Shown here piece by piece: positions 23,455 through 31,283 of a stretch of DNA of 38,313 nt (positions within the stretch are counted from its first letter, which is position 1; the number at the start of each line of letters is the position of its first letter). Origin of the DNA: Bacteroidia bacterium (lineage in GTDB: Bacteria; Bacteroidota; Bacteroidia; J057). Made by a program: the position numbers and the translations under genes. Where the stretch lies: assembly GCA_030430575.1 (NCBI GenBank), contig JAUIKF010000070.1, positions 1 through 38,313 of the forward strand. Direction: 5' to 3'. Under the pieces are notes generated by a model. The model did no database searches and had not been told where the DNA came from. It saw only the letters and a program-made list of their open reading frames with translations.

Positions 23455-25544
23455 TCTGTTTTTGAGGAAATGGATCTTCTTCTTCGAAATAGGCTGTAAG
23501 CACCAAACAAAAACCCAAAGCCCAATAACAGGGATATGGGATAAGCAATTATGGGGTCTTCAATGAGCCAATAACGCCAACATACCCAGATAGTCCTTTT
23601 TTTACAAGCAGGGCAATCCGATTTCTCACAAGGATAATCCCTCAAAAGATTCACACAGATCAATACTTCAATCGTCTCACAGACCAGTGGTGCCTCGTCA
23701 GCTCCTACGGCACATACTTCAAAACGCAAGGTATCTACCCCTGAGATAAATCCATCATGATCTTGATTTTTCAAAAAATAGGCTACTTCCCCCCCATTGT
23801 CCCACTTCTTCTCAAAATCTGTGTCCATGGTTGTCCTAAATGTATGCTCAACCAGCCTGATCCGCCAGGCGGAATTAGGGGAAGGCAAAAGGCCTTGTTT
23901 CCTAAAATCATCGAGTTTAAAGGTAGTAATGGTAGTCTGTAGGGTAACAGGACCATTTAGATTTGTCCCTTTTACAACAGAATCTCTATGGGTCAAAGGG
24001 CAGCACCATTTCTTGATGGTCGCTGGTGAGGAATATAAAACATCAGCAGATCGTAGATATTTCCCACTTGCGTCGTTCACCCGCCCAAAAAACTCAATTC
24101 CGGCCTTGTTTTCGATTTGGACATTATTCTCTTGAAAACACTTCGTACTGATCAAAAACTCAATGCTTCCCTGAGTATGTTCTTCCTGAAAATTGGTTCC
24201 GAAGTCCCTATGCTTTTTCCCAAATAAATGCCCTCCCTGGAAGGTCCAAGTAATCTTTCGGGTATCGGGATCATAGTGATAATGGTAGGTAAATTGGCGG
24301 TTTTTGCCTCCACTGGGATCTGAAAGAAGGGGAATATCCTCCATCATATTGCCGCTAGCATCTTGCACGACTTGATCCCCAAGCCGCACAAACCGCATCT
24401 GCATAGTAGATTCATCCAGTCGCTTGTCCAAGACATCCGTCACGATAACCTGAGCCGTCTCATCAGCACTATCATTTGAAAACTCTATGCGATAGTGAAT
24501 ATCTTGAAGAGGAGCTTTGGTGATTTCCCAATAATCCGTTGTATCGGCCAAGCCATTCATAATCATCCATTTATTATTGGGATCATAGGGGTCTCGCTTA
24601 CTCAAAATTTCTACTTCATCTGTAGTACAGCTAGCACTAGTACAGCCTGGATTTGGGAGAATGTGTACTTCTACTTGAGTAGATTGAATAGGGAGCTGGT
24701 CAGGCGTATATAGATTTAGCACTAAATGCTGAAGGCCTTCTATATCATACGGGTTTGTAATTTCCATGCAATAGGCAGGATCTCCTGCACTGTTCATGCA
24801 AGTACTTGTATAGCAGGTATAGTCACACGTCGGTGGTTCTATTAGCGGAACGCCTGGGGGGAGGTCATCTCCTAGGACACATTTTGGAGGGATATGATAG
24901 ATCGTAAAAGCCTCATTCATGACGACCTTTACGGTATATCCCACATCAATCATGCAACGCGTGACATTAAAATCTATTAATAAGTTGGTATAAAAGGTCT
25001 CGCGAGGCTGTCTGGTAAATCGGACATCACAAAAGGTGGAGTCACCGTCATTCGGAGGTCCAGGGGGAGGGCTGGTACAACTAGTCGAAAAGCCTGGCAT
25101 ATCCACCGTTCCGAGGTCTTGCTTTCGAAGTGTTTCGTCATCATCGTCTGAGGGTGGGGTCTTTCTATATAAGGCAATTTCTATCCTTGGATTATTGCAG
25201 GTCATTAAGTCTGGGACGTCAATACAAGCTTGATAACATGCCGTTCCATCAAATATGAGTTCTCCTGCAAAGATAGAATCTGACCAAAAATACTGCCCAT
25301 CTTCGCAAGTGAAGAAAAGTCTATAGTGAGGAGAAAAGGTTGGATCAGATTGGTCAAAAATGGCAAGGTCCGGCAAATAATGTACACATATTTGCTTGTC
25401 ACAATCTGTACCACCAGGCATATCCTCTACGGTCACACAGGCTTGAGACAGATCTGTGACACATTGGCTCACTGGAGGGCATTGCCCATAACTAGTCACA
25501 ATCGAAAAAACGAGAATTACACCTACCAACCATTCTTTTTTCAT
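23451..25544 (-). CDS. Exported Cys-rich protein with C-terminal membrane anchor, operon partner of TPR-CHAT
   Basis: I take the ATG at 25544 (697 residues) because a signal peptide MKKEWLVGVILVFSIVTSYGQ starts there; the longer frame adds 42 residues without it. The mature part has many Cys residues. A DPNNKWMIMNG segment is followed by IHYRIEFSNDSADETAQVIV and TDVLDKRLDESTM, which resembles the DPN-type repeat domain of Bacteroidota surface proteins (I/L-Y-x-I-x-F-x-N, then V-x-D-x-L-D-x-x-L-D). Near the end are CPACKK, a hydrophobic segment (PIIAYPISLLLGFGFLFGAY) and RRRRS, so it is anchored in the inner membrane with the bulk outside. It is the first gene of the operon and overlaps the CHAT gene. 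It may be a substrate, ligand binder or scaffold for it. Confidence 0.78.
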   Translation of the reverse strand: MKKEWLVGVILVFSIVTSYGQCPPVSQCVTDLSQACVTVEDMPGGTDCDKQICVHYLPDLAIFDQSDPTFSPHYRLFFTCEDGQYFWSDSIFAGELIFDGTACYQACIDVPDLMTCNNPRIEIALYRKTPPSDDDDETLRKQDLGTVDMPGFSTSCTSPPPGPPNDGDSTFCDVRFTRQPRETFYTNLLIDFNVTRCMIDVGYTVKVVMNEAFTIYHIPPKCVLGDDLPPGVPLIEPPTCDYTCYTSTCMNSAGDPAYCMEITNPYDIEGLQHLVLNLYTPDQLPIQSTQVEVHILPNPGCTSASCTTDEVEILSKRDPYDPNNKWMIMNGLADTTDYWEITKAPLQDIHYRIEFSNDSADETAQVIVTDVLDKRLDESTMQMRFVRLGDQVVQDASGNMMEDIPLLSDPSGGKNRQFTYHYHYDPDTRKITWTFQGGHLFGKKHRDFGTNFQEEHTQGSIEFLISTKCFQENNVQIENKAGIEFFGRVNDASGKYLRSADVLYSSPATIKKWCCPLTHRDSVVKGTNLNGPVTLQTTITTFKLDDFRKQGLLPSPNSAWRIRLVEHTFRTTMDTDFEKKWDNGGEVAYFLKNQDHDGFISGVDTLRFEVCAVGADEAPLVCETIEVLICVNLLRDYPCEKSDCPACKKRTIWVCWRYWLIEDPIIAYPISLLLGFGFLFGAYSLFRRRRSISSKTE

Positions 25545-25831
25545 GAGTAATGGGGTTTTTTGAACAAGTGAATAATACATAAATATGGCAAAATTTTGTT
25601 TACTTGTCAACACAAATCGAATAATCGGCAAAAGGCACAGTTCCACAGGCGAAAGTTTCCCGTACTTCAAAAACTACCACTTCTACTTACTTATGTACAT
25701 TTTGATGAAAGGTAACCATCCTGTCATTTGTTTTTTTCTCAGGTCATTTTGCCCTATATTTTGCTTTTCATTACTACTCTTCATCCAATTCTTGCTTTTT
25801 TCTGCTTCTCCAAGGTTACCCTTTTCTTCTT
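25545..25831. promoter_or_regulatory. Divergent intergenic region between the CHAT operon and the sigma-factor operon
   Basis: These 287 AT-rich bases must hold promoters for both operons. On the plus strand ccctatattttgc at about 25751 is near the Bacteroidota -7 motif but one base off; on the minus strand ttgacaagtaaacaaaattt followed by tgcc is also near-consensus. The sequence has no ORF of interest. If the sigma factor acts on its own locus, its binding motif would be here. Confidence 0.4.
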
Positions 25832-26440
25832 ATGACATACATCAATAGAAAACGCTGTGCGGCATATACCAATGAAGAACTGCTTGCGATGCTCCGCGAC
25901 AGCAAGACACAGAAGGCTGCCATCGGCTGCATCTACCTGCTGGCACAGGAGCGGCTGGAATGGATGGCGCGAAACTATGGGTTACAGGAGAAATGGTTGG
26001 ATATTGCCAATGACGGGGTGATTATTCTAATTGAAAAAATTGAGCAAAATGCATACGATCCGGCAAGCAACCTGGTCCCATTTTATATAGGCATCTGTAG
26101 GTTTTTGATGTTGGGGGATTTGCGAGACCAAAAGAGACGTGCAAAAGGCAATGCAGCTATCTTGGACAATGATCCAACATGGGCTGAAGTGCCTTCGCCC
26201 GAAGATATTCGGGTACAAATAGAAGACATCAAGGCCCATCAGGACCAGCTAGACCAGTTGGCTGAAAAGATGAAGAAGCTGACAGATATTTGTAAAAAGG
26301 TCTTCAGGCTTCGCCATTGGGAAAAGGACGAAAACGGCAAGAGGCTCAGTTGGGCGGCCATCGCCTCACAAATGGGACATGAAAATGCCCAGGTATCAAA
26401 AAACACCTATGGAAGGTGTAAAAAAGGATTAATAGACTAG
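25832..26440 (+). CDS. ECF-like sigma-70 family factor
   Basis: This 202-residue protein has a region 2-like part (WLDIANDGVIILIEKIEQNA through FYIGICRFLMLGDLRDQKRR) and a region 4-like helix-turn-helix (CKKVFRLRHWEKDENGKRLS, then WAAIASQMGHENAQVSKNTY). The two parts are joined by a Pro/Asp-rich linker (DPTWAEVPSPEDIRVQIE). It is probably an alternative sigma factor. It is divergent from the CHAT operon and the first gene of an operon with the anti-sigma-like gene, 17 bases to its ATG. The region 4 recognition helix could read the divergent promoter region. Confidence 0.85.
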   Translation: MTYINRKRCAAYTNEELLAMLRDSKTQKAAIGCIYLLAQERLEWMARNYGLQEKWLDIANDGVIILIEKIEQNAYDPASNLVPFYIGICRFLMLGDLRDQKRRAKGNAAILDNDPTWAEVPSPEDIRVQIEDIKAHQDQLDQLAEKMKKLTDICKKVFRLRHWEKDENGKRLSWAAIASQMGHENAQVSKNTYGRCKKGLID

Positions 26441-26457
26441 CATTTGAATTGAATGAC

Positions 26458-27216
26458 ATGGAAGATGTAGACGTACAGATCAATGCATATATAGCGGGCG
26501 ATTTAAGTGAGACAGATCGCATAGCCTTCGAGAAGGAGCTACAAGCGGATGCCCAGTTGGCAGCGCGGGTACAGGCGCATCGCGACCTTGAAACGCGCTT
26601 GCCCAAGATGTTTGCCCATCAACAACAAAAGGCTGAGATGCGGGCCTACTTGGCTTCTCTCACCTCAGCAGCATCTACTGCCCGAAATATCAAACCGCTC
26701 TTGATCGGTATTGCAACTGCCTTGGTGCTGCTGGCAGCCCTTGGCTACCTCCTCCTGAGGCCCTGCCAAGACAAAGATATCGTGTTGAGTGAATATATGC
26801 GTGACCTCAATCCCTCCTACATCGAAACCTCGATGGGCGCGGAAAATCCCCTCAAAGACTTGTGGGAGCAAGGCAGCGCACGCTATAGGCGAGAGGAGTT
26901 CTCAGCAGCGCGCGAACTCCTCGGTCAGATTCCCGAATCTGACAACTTCTACGCCAAAGCGCAATTGCTTATCGGCAATTCTCACCTCTCAGAGGGAAAT
27001 TGGGCATTCTCCATTGCTGCTCTCGAACGGTGCCGCACCCTTTCCGATCCTGCCGTCACTGCTGACGCCCCGTGGTTCCTCGCCTTGGCCTATATCCAGC
27101 TGGACAATATCCCACAAGCAGAGGCTGTACTCCAGGAGATTGTGGACAATCAGTGGTTTCGCTATCCTGATGCGAAGGTGTTGCAGAAGAAGATTGGGCG
27201 CTTGTGTGGGGAGTAA
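26458..27216 (+). CDS. Anti-sigma-like membrane protein with TPR domain
   Basis: I take the ATG at 26458 (252 residues); a TTG at 26449 is alternative. The N-terminus (INAYIAGDLSETDRIAFEKE then LQADAQLAARVQAHRDLE) is the anti-sigma pattern of Bacteroidota, without the zinc-binding HxxxCxxC. One transmembrane segment (KPLLIGIATALVLLAALGYL) is followed by a TPR-type domain (YRREEFSAARELLGQIPESD, FYAKAQLLIGNSHLSEGNWA, APWFLALAYIQLDNIPQAEA). The topology predicted is cytoplasmic N-terminus and TPRs outside. It likely holds the sigma factor at the membrane until signalled; the periplasmic TPRs would suit contact with the neighbouring CHAT or Cys-rich protein. This is inferred. Confidence 0.8.
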   Translation: MEDVDVQINAYIAGDLSETDRIAFEKELQADAQLAARVQAHRDLETRLPKMFAHQQQKAEMRAYLASLTSAASTARNIKPLLIGIATALVLLAALGYLLLRPCQDKDIVLSEYMRDLNPSYIETSMGAENPLKDLWEQGSARYRREEFSAARELLGQIPESDNFYAKAQLLIGNSHLSEGNWAFSIAALERCRTLSDPAVTADAPWFLALAYIQLDNIPQAEAVLQEIVDNQWFRYPDAKVLQKKIGRLCGE

Positions 27217-27232
27217 GTAAATCAAATAGAAA

Positions 27233-28501
27233 ATGAACCTAGATTTTTTTAAACGGAAGAGAGACCCTTTAGCACTTCAGGCTGAATGGAATACGAAAGG
27301 AGAAAAATATGCCACTGAGATCAATGAAATGATCGAATATGGAGAAAGAGTTGGTTGGGATAATTGGAAAGGGAAACCTCCAGAAGATAAACGTGATCAT
27401 TTGGCTGCTGATGTTATCAGACTTTTGAAAAAAGCCAATGAAGAGGGAACTGTTGAAGAATTTCGCAAAAATTTCCCACCAGCACATGCGCCTTTCATCA
27501 ATTATTTTGAGGCGCAAGGCCAAAGCATTGGGCAAATGCATTTTATCCATGATGAAAAGATCGTTTTCCTTACTGGCACTCCCTATCAAAAACGCCAAGC
27601 ATATTTGCTAGATGGAGACCAAACAATTCCCTTGGAATCTACCATTGAGTCTATCGGAAAATCAAAGCAGAATGATGTTTTTGCTGTGCTCGATAAGGGT
27701 AAAATCGTGACGACTCAAGGATGGGAAGGAGACATAATTGAATCATTTGACCTTCAAGAAACAAAGGGACTTGGTGTCACTGAGTTAATCCCATTTAATG
27801 ATGGGAAAAGAATCTTATTAGTAACCGCTGAGGGCATTTACCTCATTTCAAAAGATAAGGAAATCATGGTTCATCCAGTACCTGATTTAGCAGATGAGGA
27901 ATGGGATCAAAGCATCGATATGGAAAATGCGACCTTATCCCATGACAATCAATACATCATTGTTGGAGATCAATGTTCTGATCATAGGATTCTCAATGCT
28001 GAAGGTATGCAAGTGGGAGAAATTGGTCCTCAATCTTCCTATCCTCATTTTTGCCTATTTTCAAAAGATGATTCCCAACTCATCACCAATTCATGTCATT
28101 TCTATAACGGATTGACAATCGGTGTATCTAGCAAACAATTAGTGGGGATAAAAATTGAAGCTTACGAGGAAAGTGACTTATACCAAGTTATTGATGATGG
28201 GATGCGCGTTTATGTTGGGCTTGCTACCCAGGAACATTATATTTTAGGAGATGCCTATGGCAATATAAGAGCTATCTCGTCTGAAGGAAAGTGTATTTGG
28301 AGTCATTTCTTGGGTTCTACTATTGGTGGTTTGGCTATATCAGATGATGAACAGACGCTCTGGGTAGGCTCTTGTACAGGGATGATTCACAAGTTAAGAC
28401 TAGGCCAAGGCCACAGAGACACTCATACCATTGGGAATGGGAATCACTTTGAAGAATTTAGGATAATATTATGGAAAGGGGAGTCGCCCATGATATGGTA
28501 G
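27233..28501 (+). CDS. Cytoplasmic beta-propeller-like protein of unknown function
   Basis: This 422-residue protein has no signal peptide. A short charged N-terminal helix region (about 1-90: DHLAADVIRLLKKANEEGTV) precedes repeated blades with the pattern hydrophobic strand then D/G turn: KIVFLTGTPYQKRQAYLLDG, ATLSHDNQYIIVGDQCSDH, FCLFSKDDSQLITNS, AISDDEQTLWVGSCTGMIH. This looks like a WD40- or quinoprotein-like beta-propeller. It starts 16 bases after the anti-sigma-like gene, so it is probably in the same operon; the codon and base usage is AT-richer. A role in the sigma module is possible but not shown. Confidence 0.6.
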   Translation: MNLDFFKRKRDPLALQAEWNTKGEKYATEINEMIEYGERVGWDNWKGKPPEDKRDHLAADVIRLLKKANEEGTVEEFRKNFPPAHAPFINYFEAQGQSIGQMHFIHDEKIVFLTGTPYQKRQAYLLDGDQTIPLESTIESIGKSKQNDVFAVLDKGKIVTTQGWEGDIIESFDLQETKGLGVTELIPFNDGKRILLVTAEGIYLISKDKEIMVHPVPDLADEEWDQSIDMENATLSHDNQYIIVGDQCSDHRILNAEGMQVGEIGPQSSYPHFCLFSKDDSQLITNSCHFYNGLTIGVSSKQLVGIKIEAYEESDLYQVIDDGMRVYVGLATQEHYILGDAYGNIRAISSEGKCIWSHFLGSTIGGLAISDDEQTLWVGSCTGMIHKLRLGQGHRDTHTIGNGNHFEEFRIILWKGESPMIW

Positions 28502-28583
28502 TTTTTTTCAAAATGCTATTATTTTGTATCCTTGATAATTCTTAAACACTTTTCCAAAAGCGAAGCACTGACTGAACCCAAAT

Positions 28584-29255
28584 ATGCACCTCCCCTCTTT
28601 CTCCCCAGACGAAGACTGGTACGTCGAAGAAGCATTCGAAGCCGCGAAGCGGTTTCGGGGGACGGGCATGTATGTCATCGCCAAGGAGGGAGAATCCGAC
28701 GGGATCATTGGGATTACCGTTAAAAAATACACCTTCGACAAGCCCCAGATTTTTCAGCAAAATGCCCTTACCTATTTTGAAGAGCATCAGGCTAGCATCC
28801 TCGATGCCTTATGCCTAGGGGTCATCGCCGAATATCCCAATATCCTGTCAGTATATGATATAACGGAGCCTGACGGATCCCCGGAATTCCCTCACCTCAC
28901 CTCGATAGAAGAGGTCCAACGCGCCATCGGTATTGGCAATTTGCATATCCTCCATCACTCAAAAGACGACGCCGCGTATGTCGGTCTGGAATGTGGCTGC
29001 CCATGGGATGAAGAACATGGACTGGGCGTGTTGATGCACAAAGAACGTGTCATACAGGTCGGAAGCGCCGATATTTCCTTTTCGGGCTCCCGAACCATCC
29101 GAATCGACAATGGAACCTATACAGAAGAAGAGCGAATTGCCGATGCTGAAAGAGAAAAAAAGCGAGAGCAGGAACGCCTTGCCAATATCGCCCGCTGGAA
29201 GCTAGCAGAGGAAAGAAAGGCGCAGAAGAAGTGGTGGCAATTCTGGAAAAAATAA
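28584..29255 (+). CDS. DUF6985-like cytoplasmic protein with coiled-coil Lys-rich tail
   Basis: This 223-residue protein contains ILHHSKDDAAYVGLECGCPW followed by DEEHGLGVLMHKERVIQVGS and ADISFSGS. I recognise this as resembling the DUF6985 family (conserved CxWDxEHGLGVL and G.AD). Several members are found near polymorphic-toxin or immunity-type genes, but no toxin is visible here. The tail (about 165-223) is a charged coiled coil rich in Glu, Arg and Lys ending WWQFWKK. It follows the propeller gene by about 80 bases. Function unknown; family call moderate. Confidence 0.65.
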   Translation: MHLPSFSPDEDWYVEEAFEAAKRFRGTGMYVIAKEGESDGIIGITVKKYTFDKPQIFQQNALTYFEEHQASILDALCLGVIAEYPNILSVYDITEPDGSPEFPHLTSIEEVQRAIGIGNLHILHHSKDDAAYVGLECGCPWDEEHGLGVLMHKERVIQVGSADISFSGSRTIRIDNGTYTEEERIADAEREKKREQERLANIARWKLAEERKAQKKWWQFWKK

Positions 29256-29290
29256 AACAATAAACCCATTAACATAATTAACGCTAAATA

Positions 29291-29734
29291 ATGAAATTCA
29301 ATCACCCTATTTTTATTCTCCTAATATTGGTCACATTTGGCTGTTCTAGTAGCCAGAACAACAGTCAACTTAATAAAGAATCACTTGGGGCTGGAACACA
29401 AGGAGAGGACTCTGTAACGCCTAAGGAAGAAGGAATTCAGGTCTTCAAAAAAGAGATGGGAGCCCTACGTGATTCGGCTATTTACTATTTTGAAATGGGG
29501 TTTCAAGCGCTGGAGGAAGGGCAAGATAGAGGAGAGGTTTCTGGAATAATTAAACCGAAACTTACCTATTTTGCAGACCAAATTGATAAAAAGTCACAAG
29601 CTTTTTATGACACTGCAATTGAATTAGAACTTACAGAAAAGGAGTATGAGCAGGTATTCGACGAACTTAAAATTACCATGCAACCCATGCTTGAGAAATT
29701 CAAAAAACTAAGGGATTTGGGAATAGAAATTTAA
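29291..29734 (+). CDS. Lipoprotein of unknown function
   Basis: This 147-residue protein has a lipoprotein signal (FILLILVTFGCSSSQ, Cys near residue 18). The remainder is mainly helical and acidic, with a Ser/Gly/Asn-rich spacer first (about 20-45), then helices such as MGALRDSAIYYFEMGFQALE and TEKEYEQVFDELKITMQPML. No family recognised. The AT-rich composition resembles the propeller gene. It ends just before the bidirectional hairpin at 29738-29765. Confidence 0.72.
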   Translation: MKFNHPIFILLILVTFGCSSSQNNSQLNKESLGAGTQGEDSVTPKEEGIQVFKKEMGALRDSAIYYFEMGFQALEEGQDRGEVSGIIKPKLTYFADQIDKKSQAFYDTAIELELTEKEYEQVFDELKITMQPMLEKFKKLRDLGIEI

Positions 29735-29737
29735 AAA

Positions 29738-29765
29738 ATGGCACTTCCCTCTCAGGAAGCGCCAT
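29738..29765 (-). terminator. Probable terminator for the minus-strand lipoprotein gene
   Basis: An atggcacttcc/ggaagcgccat stem with one mismatch and a six-base loop is flanked on the left by six A residues. Read on the minus strand this is a hairpin followed by a T run, placed 42 bases after the stop of the gene at 29808. Confidence 0.6.
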
Positions 29766-29807
29766 CGAATGATTCACCTATTTGATTATTGATTATTAAT
29801 TGATTGA

Positions 29808-30596
29808 TTATTGGTAGCAAAGCTGGCCTTCAATTCTGAGGGGAGCACATCCGTTGACGGGATTCTTCTCACCGCGAATGCGTACCGCTATTACTTTATC
29901 AAATTCGCCGGTGACTGACTGGTGGACGGGCGTCGCAGGAGGGGCATAAGCTTTGAAGCTAGAGAAAGTATGGCCCTCAAATTCGATCTCTACTTCTAGG
30001 TCCGTTTTTCCAATCACATGGATGTCCATCTGCACCAGCCGAGGCGTCGCAGAACTCCAGACAGTCACTTGCTCAAATAAGCACTGGTTAGGGTCCTCGG
30101 GGTGGTAGACACCGATACCGCCGCCACATACTTCTGTGTCCCACGCTTTCAGGTCAAACTTTCCGCCTGGGTTGTTCTGGGCTGGCGCGTGGTAGATCGA
30201 GGCGTCCAAGGTACAGCCTCCCTCTCCCAAAGGGATGACTTTCATTGTCTTGAGGTTTGAAACCTCCACGATCTGCATCTGACCTACAGGAATTACGATA
30301 CGCAAAGTGCTGTCATTGCGGATAGACAATAGGGCATCGCTCTTACCTGTATTCACGAAGGTCCCTATCAAGTCAATCGGGGCACCCGTAGGAGAGAGTT
30401 GAAGATCTTCACCAGTAGCGCTTTTAGTGGAAATGGTGCGGATCACCCGTTCTACTTCGAGCAATGGCTTGTTTACCTCCTCGACTTCCTCTACGATTTC
30501 TTCGATCGTAGGCTCGCTACAGCTTGTCGTGACAAAAGCGAAAAAGAGACTCGCGAGGATCAGGAGGGCAGTTTGGTTCATGATGGTTGTTTTCAT
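29808..30596 (-). CDS. Lipoprotein with beta-sandwich-like domains, unknown function
   Basis: This 262-residue protein has a lipoprotein signal (ALLILASLFFAFVTTSCSEP). A Glu-rich spacer (TIEEIVEEVEEVNKP) leads to a mainly beta-strand body with Cys-rich parts (GGCTLDA, EVCGGGIGVY). A second Met six residues in (MNQTALLI) is an alternative start. No family recognised. Calcium- or carbohydrate-binding lipoproteins have such a layout, but there is no specific motif. It is alone, with terminators on both sides. Confidence 0.75.
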   Translation of the reverse strand: MKTTIMNQTALLILASLFFAFVTTSCSEPTIEEIVEEVEEVNKPLLEVERVIRTISTKSATGEDLQLSPTGAPIDLIGTFVNTGKSDALLSIRNDSTLRIVIPVGQMQIVEVSNLKTMKVIPLGEGGCTLDASIYHAPAQNNPGGKFDLKAWDTEVCGGGIGVYHPEDPNQCLFEQVTVWSSATPRLVQMDIHVIGKTDLEVEIEFEGHTFSSFKAYAPPATPVHQSVTGEFDKVIAVRIRGEKNPVNGCAPLRIEGQLCYQ

Positions 30597-30667
30597 GGCA
30601 ATTTTTGTGTTTAGGTTGTGAATAATGAGTAAAAAAATGGCTAGCGTCAGGGCAATAAAAAATCAAA

Positions 30668-30697
30668 CACCCACCTATGTACGGCCATAGGTGGGTG
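30668..30697 (-). terminator. Strong hairpin, terminator of the gene at 30843
   Basis: cacccacctatg/cataggtgggtg is a perfect 12-bp stem with a six-base loop. On the minus strand it is followed by tttgattttttatt, as for a rho-independent terminator. It is the end of the minus-strand gene at 30843-31220 and lies upstream of the lipoprotein gene at 29808. Confidence 0.65.
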
Positions 30698-30760
30698 AGC
30701 AATTATTAAGAATTGCTTAATAAGTATTAAGAAATGTTAAGGCGGAAGGTTGGGAAGAAA

Positions 30761-30834
30761 AATTCAAGTTCAAACTCAAGTGCAAGTTCAAAGAAGAACA
30801 TTTGAGTTTGAGTTTGAGTTTGAATTTGAGTTTG
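30761..30834. repeat. Hexamer-periodic inverted repeat (TTCAAG/TTTGAG)
   Basis: aattcaagttcaaactcaag on the left, then a run of six TTTGAG/TTTGAA units on the right (30800-30834), with perfect caaactcaa/ttgagtttg stems. In the plus strand it makes an artefact frame FEFEFEFEF. It lies a few bases past the stop codon of the gene at 30843. Confidence 0.7.
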
Positions 30835-30842
30835 ATCTTCTC

Positions 30843-31220
30843 CTACTCAATCTTCTCCACATCAGTCACGAAGTACTTCGTGTCGCCGCGCCAGTCAAAC
30901 TGAAAGTACATCTCCTCATAGCGGAGCTTGACGCGGTAGCCTTGGTCCATGGCATCGGTGATGGCTTTAAGCACCTCATCGTCTCCTTTATACACAGAAA
31001 ACTCCCAATGAGGCGATGCCATATCGCCATCTCCACTACCAGCCATACCGCCTGTAAAGAGTTGCCCTTCCCAGGTCTTGATTGCCAAGCCTTTTTTGCT
31101 GAACTTCACTACCTTTCCAGCCCGATCGCCAATACTATAAGTGGCAAACAGGGAAAAGAAAATTGCCCCCATTATCAGCCCTACCAAGGCATAGAAAAAT
31201 ATGATGAAAAATTTTCGCAT
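30843..31220 (-). CDS. Small membrane protein (family often mislabelled 6-phosphogluconate dehydrogenase)
   Basis: This 125-residue protein has one N-terminal transmembrane segment (FIIFFYALVGLIMGAIFFSL) and a soluble part with SIGDRAGKVVKFSKKGLAIK, TWEGQLFTGGMA and FDWRGDTKYFVTDVEKIE. I recognise the pattern of a small Bacteroidota protein family whose members are often labelled 6-phosphogluconate dehydrogenase. It is far too short and lacks a Rossmann fold, so that name would be wrong. Function unknown. Confidence 0.72.
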   Translation of the reverse strand: MRKFFIIFFYALVGLIMGAIFFSLFATYSIGDRAGKVVKFSKKGLAIKTWEGQLFTGGMAGSGDGDMASPHWEFSVYKGDDEVLKAITDAMDQGYRVKLRYEEMYFQFDWRGDTKYFVTDVEKIE

Positions 31221-31283
31221 GATTGTTTAATGGAATGTTAAATCCTTTCAGCCAAATTAGGCTTTATTCAACAGAACATCAAC

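Noticed and set aside
30843-31220. 6-phosphogluconate dehydrogenase
   Set aside because: The family is often so labelled, but 125 residues with one membrane segment cannot be this enzyme.
30750-31241. Plus-strand frame rich in FEFEFEF and QVQTQV
   Set aside because: It is a translation of the six-base periodic repeat and the shadow of the minus-strand gene at 30843.
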